From assembly GCA_902782785.1 (NCBI GenBank), contig CACZOH010000022.1:1-5582 (forward strand): a stretch of 5,582 nucleotides of DNA, given 5' to 3'. The notes beneath the pieces are model-generated. The model searched no databases and was not told the DNA's origin. It was given only the letters and a program-made list of their open reading frames with translations. Position numbers and translations under genes: made by a program. This DNA comes from an uncultured Ruminococcus sp. Lineage in GTDB: Bacteria > Bacillota > Clostridia > Oscillospirales > CAG-272. Positions 5,189-5,582 of this stretch are shown here, one piece after another; the first letter of the stretch is position 1, and each line of letters begins with the position of its first letter.

Positions 5189-5542
5189 TTATTTGTCTCT
5201 GTCTACCTTTTTACAAAGTTCAAACCATTCGCAGTCGGAGCAGACGTTGTAAAAAGCTCCGGGCTTATCGAATTCTTCGTACGTATATTCTCTGCCGTAT
5301 TCAAGACCGTAGATACCGATAACGGCTTTGTCGTATCTGTCGGTCTTTTCTTTTGTCGTACATTGCCCGTCCGAGCAGAACGGGCAGGCCGAGCACAGAT
5401 CGTCTGCCCCTTCCGTCAATATGAACGGCTCTCCGGCCTTTACCCTCTTTGATATAACGTCCATATTGGCGGTAAATTCTTCGCTGTAGCCGTGACCGAC
5501 GTAATTTCCGATGCAAAGTATGTGATGCGGTCTTATTTGCAT
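5189..5542 (-). CDS. DUF1284 cysteine-rich small protein
   Basis: The 117-residue product begins MQIRPHHILC, the characteristic N-terminus of DUF1284, and its length fits that family. It carries two cysteine groups: C50-x2-C53-x2-C56-x4-C61 and C101-x2-C104-x5-C110, plus C10 and the H6-H7 pair. These suggest an iron-sulfur cluster or zinc site, but the family's biochemical role is not known to me. The body (GYSEEF, 18-23; CSDCEWFELC, 101-110) matches the family pattern. I chose ATG at 5542 because GAGG (5554-5551) lies eight bases upstream and homologues start at this RPHH motif. An in-frame GTG at 5572 would add ten non-family residues. Upstream minus-strand frames close with TGA at 5555-5553 or TAA just inside this gene, so an upstream gene probably ends here in a tight operon, but too little is visible to call it. 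Confidence 0.88.
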   Translation of the reverse strand: MQIRPHHILCIGNYVGHGYSEEFTANMDVISKRVKAGEPFILTEGADDLCSACPFCSDGQCTTKEKTDRYDKAVIGIYGLEYGREYTYEEFDKPGAFYNVCSDCEWFELCKKVDRDK

Positions 5543-5582
5543 ATCATCGCCCTCATCGCGTTTGCGGCGCACAAAAGCGCAA

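Noticed and set aside
5110..5322. Plus-strand frames starting in the long hairpin and running into the DUF1284 gene (also 5141-5452)
   Set aside because: They begin inside an inverted repeat, lack a ribosome site and are antisense to a recognised family.

Overview
The window looks like chromosomal DNA from an endospore-forming, Gram-positive Clostridia-type bacterium (Bacillota). The grounds are a SpoVAC spore membrane protein, strong AGGAGG-like ribosome sites, near-consensus sigma-A promoters, a short lipoprotein signal, and a large secreted membrane-anchored glycan-active protein of the kind common in gut or rumen Clostridia. No species can be named from sequence alone.

Layout from left to right. 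A truncated RsuA-type pseudouridine synthase runs off the left edge on the minus strand (1-352). Divergent from it is a stand-alone spoVAC gene (439-876). Their 86-bp gap holds two back-to-back promoter candidates: sigma-A-like for rsuA, placing the start site at or next to the ATG, and forespore sigma-G-like for spoVAC. A perfect-consensus TTGACA/TATAAT promoter then drives an 851-residue secreted protein (941-3496). It has an N-terminal beta domain, a GH71/GH99-like barrel, a CBM9-like C-terminal domain, a Thr-rich linker and a C-terminal membrane anchor. A bidirectional hairpin terminator (3509-3539) separates it from a convergent lipoprotein gene of unknown function (3549-4541, minus).

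The right part holds tRNA-Thr(GGT) (4708-4780) with a perfect-consensus promoter, and a convergent DUF1284 cysteine-rich small protein (5189-5542, minus). The roughly 400 bp between them encode no protein but are highly structured. Eight copies of a 9-bp box (four AGCTAAATT-like, then four in the opposite orientation) alternate with small hairpins whose stems differ in sequence but remain paired. A long imperfect hairpin follows.

The most interesting inference is that this segment is a non-coding insertion into the loop/right arm of a shared terminator. AAAAACCCGC-TTT lies just after the tRNA, GCGGGTTTTT lies just before the DUF1284 stop, and GCGG is present at both junctions. Removing 4801-5181 restores a perfect 10-bp hairpin with a T-run on both strands. 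The genes do not form one pathway; the window is a set of independent housekeeping, sporulation and surface-glycan units.
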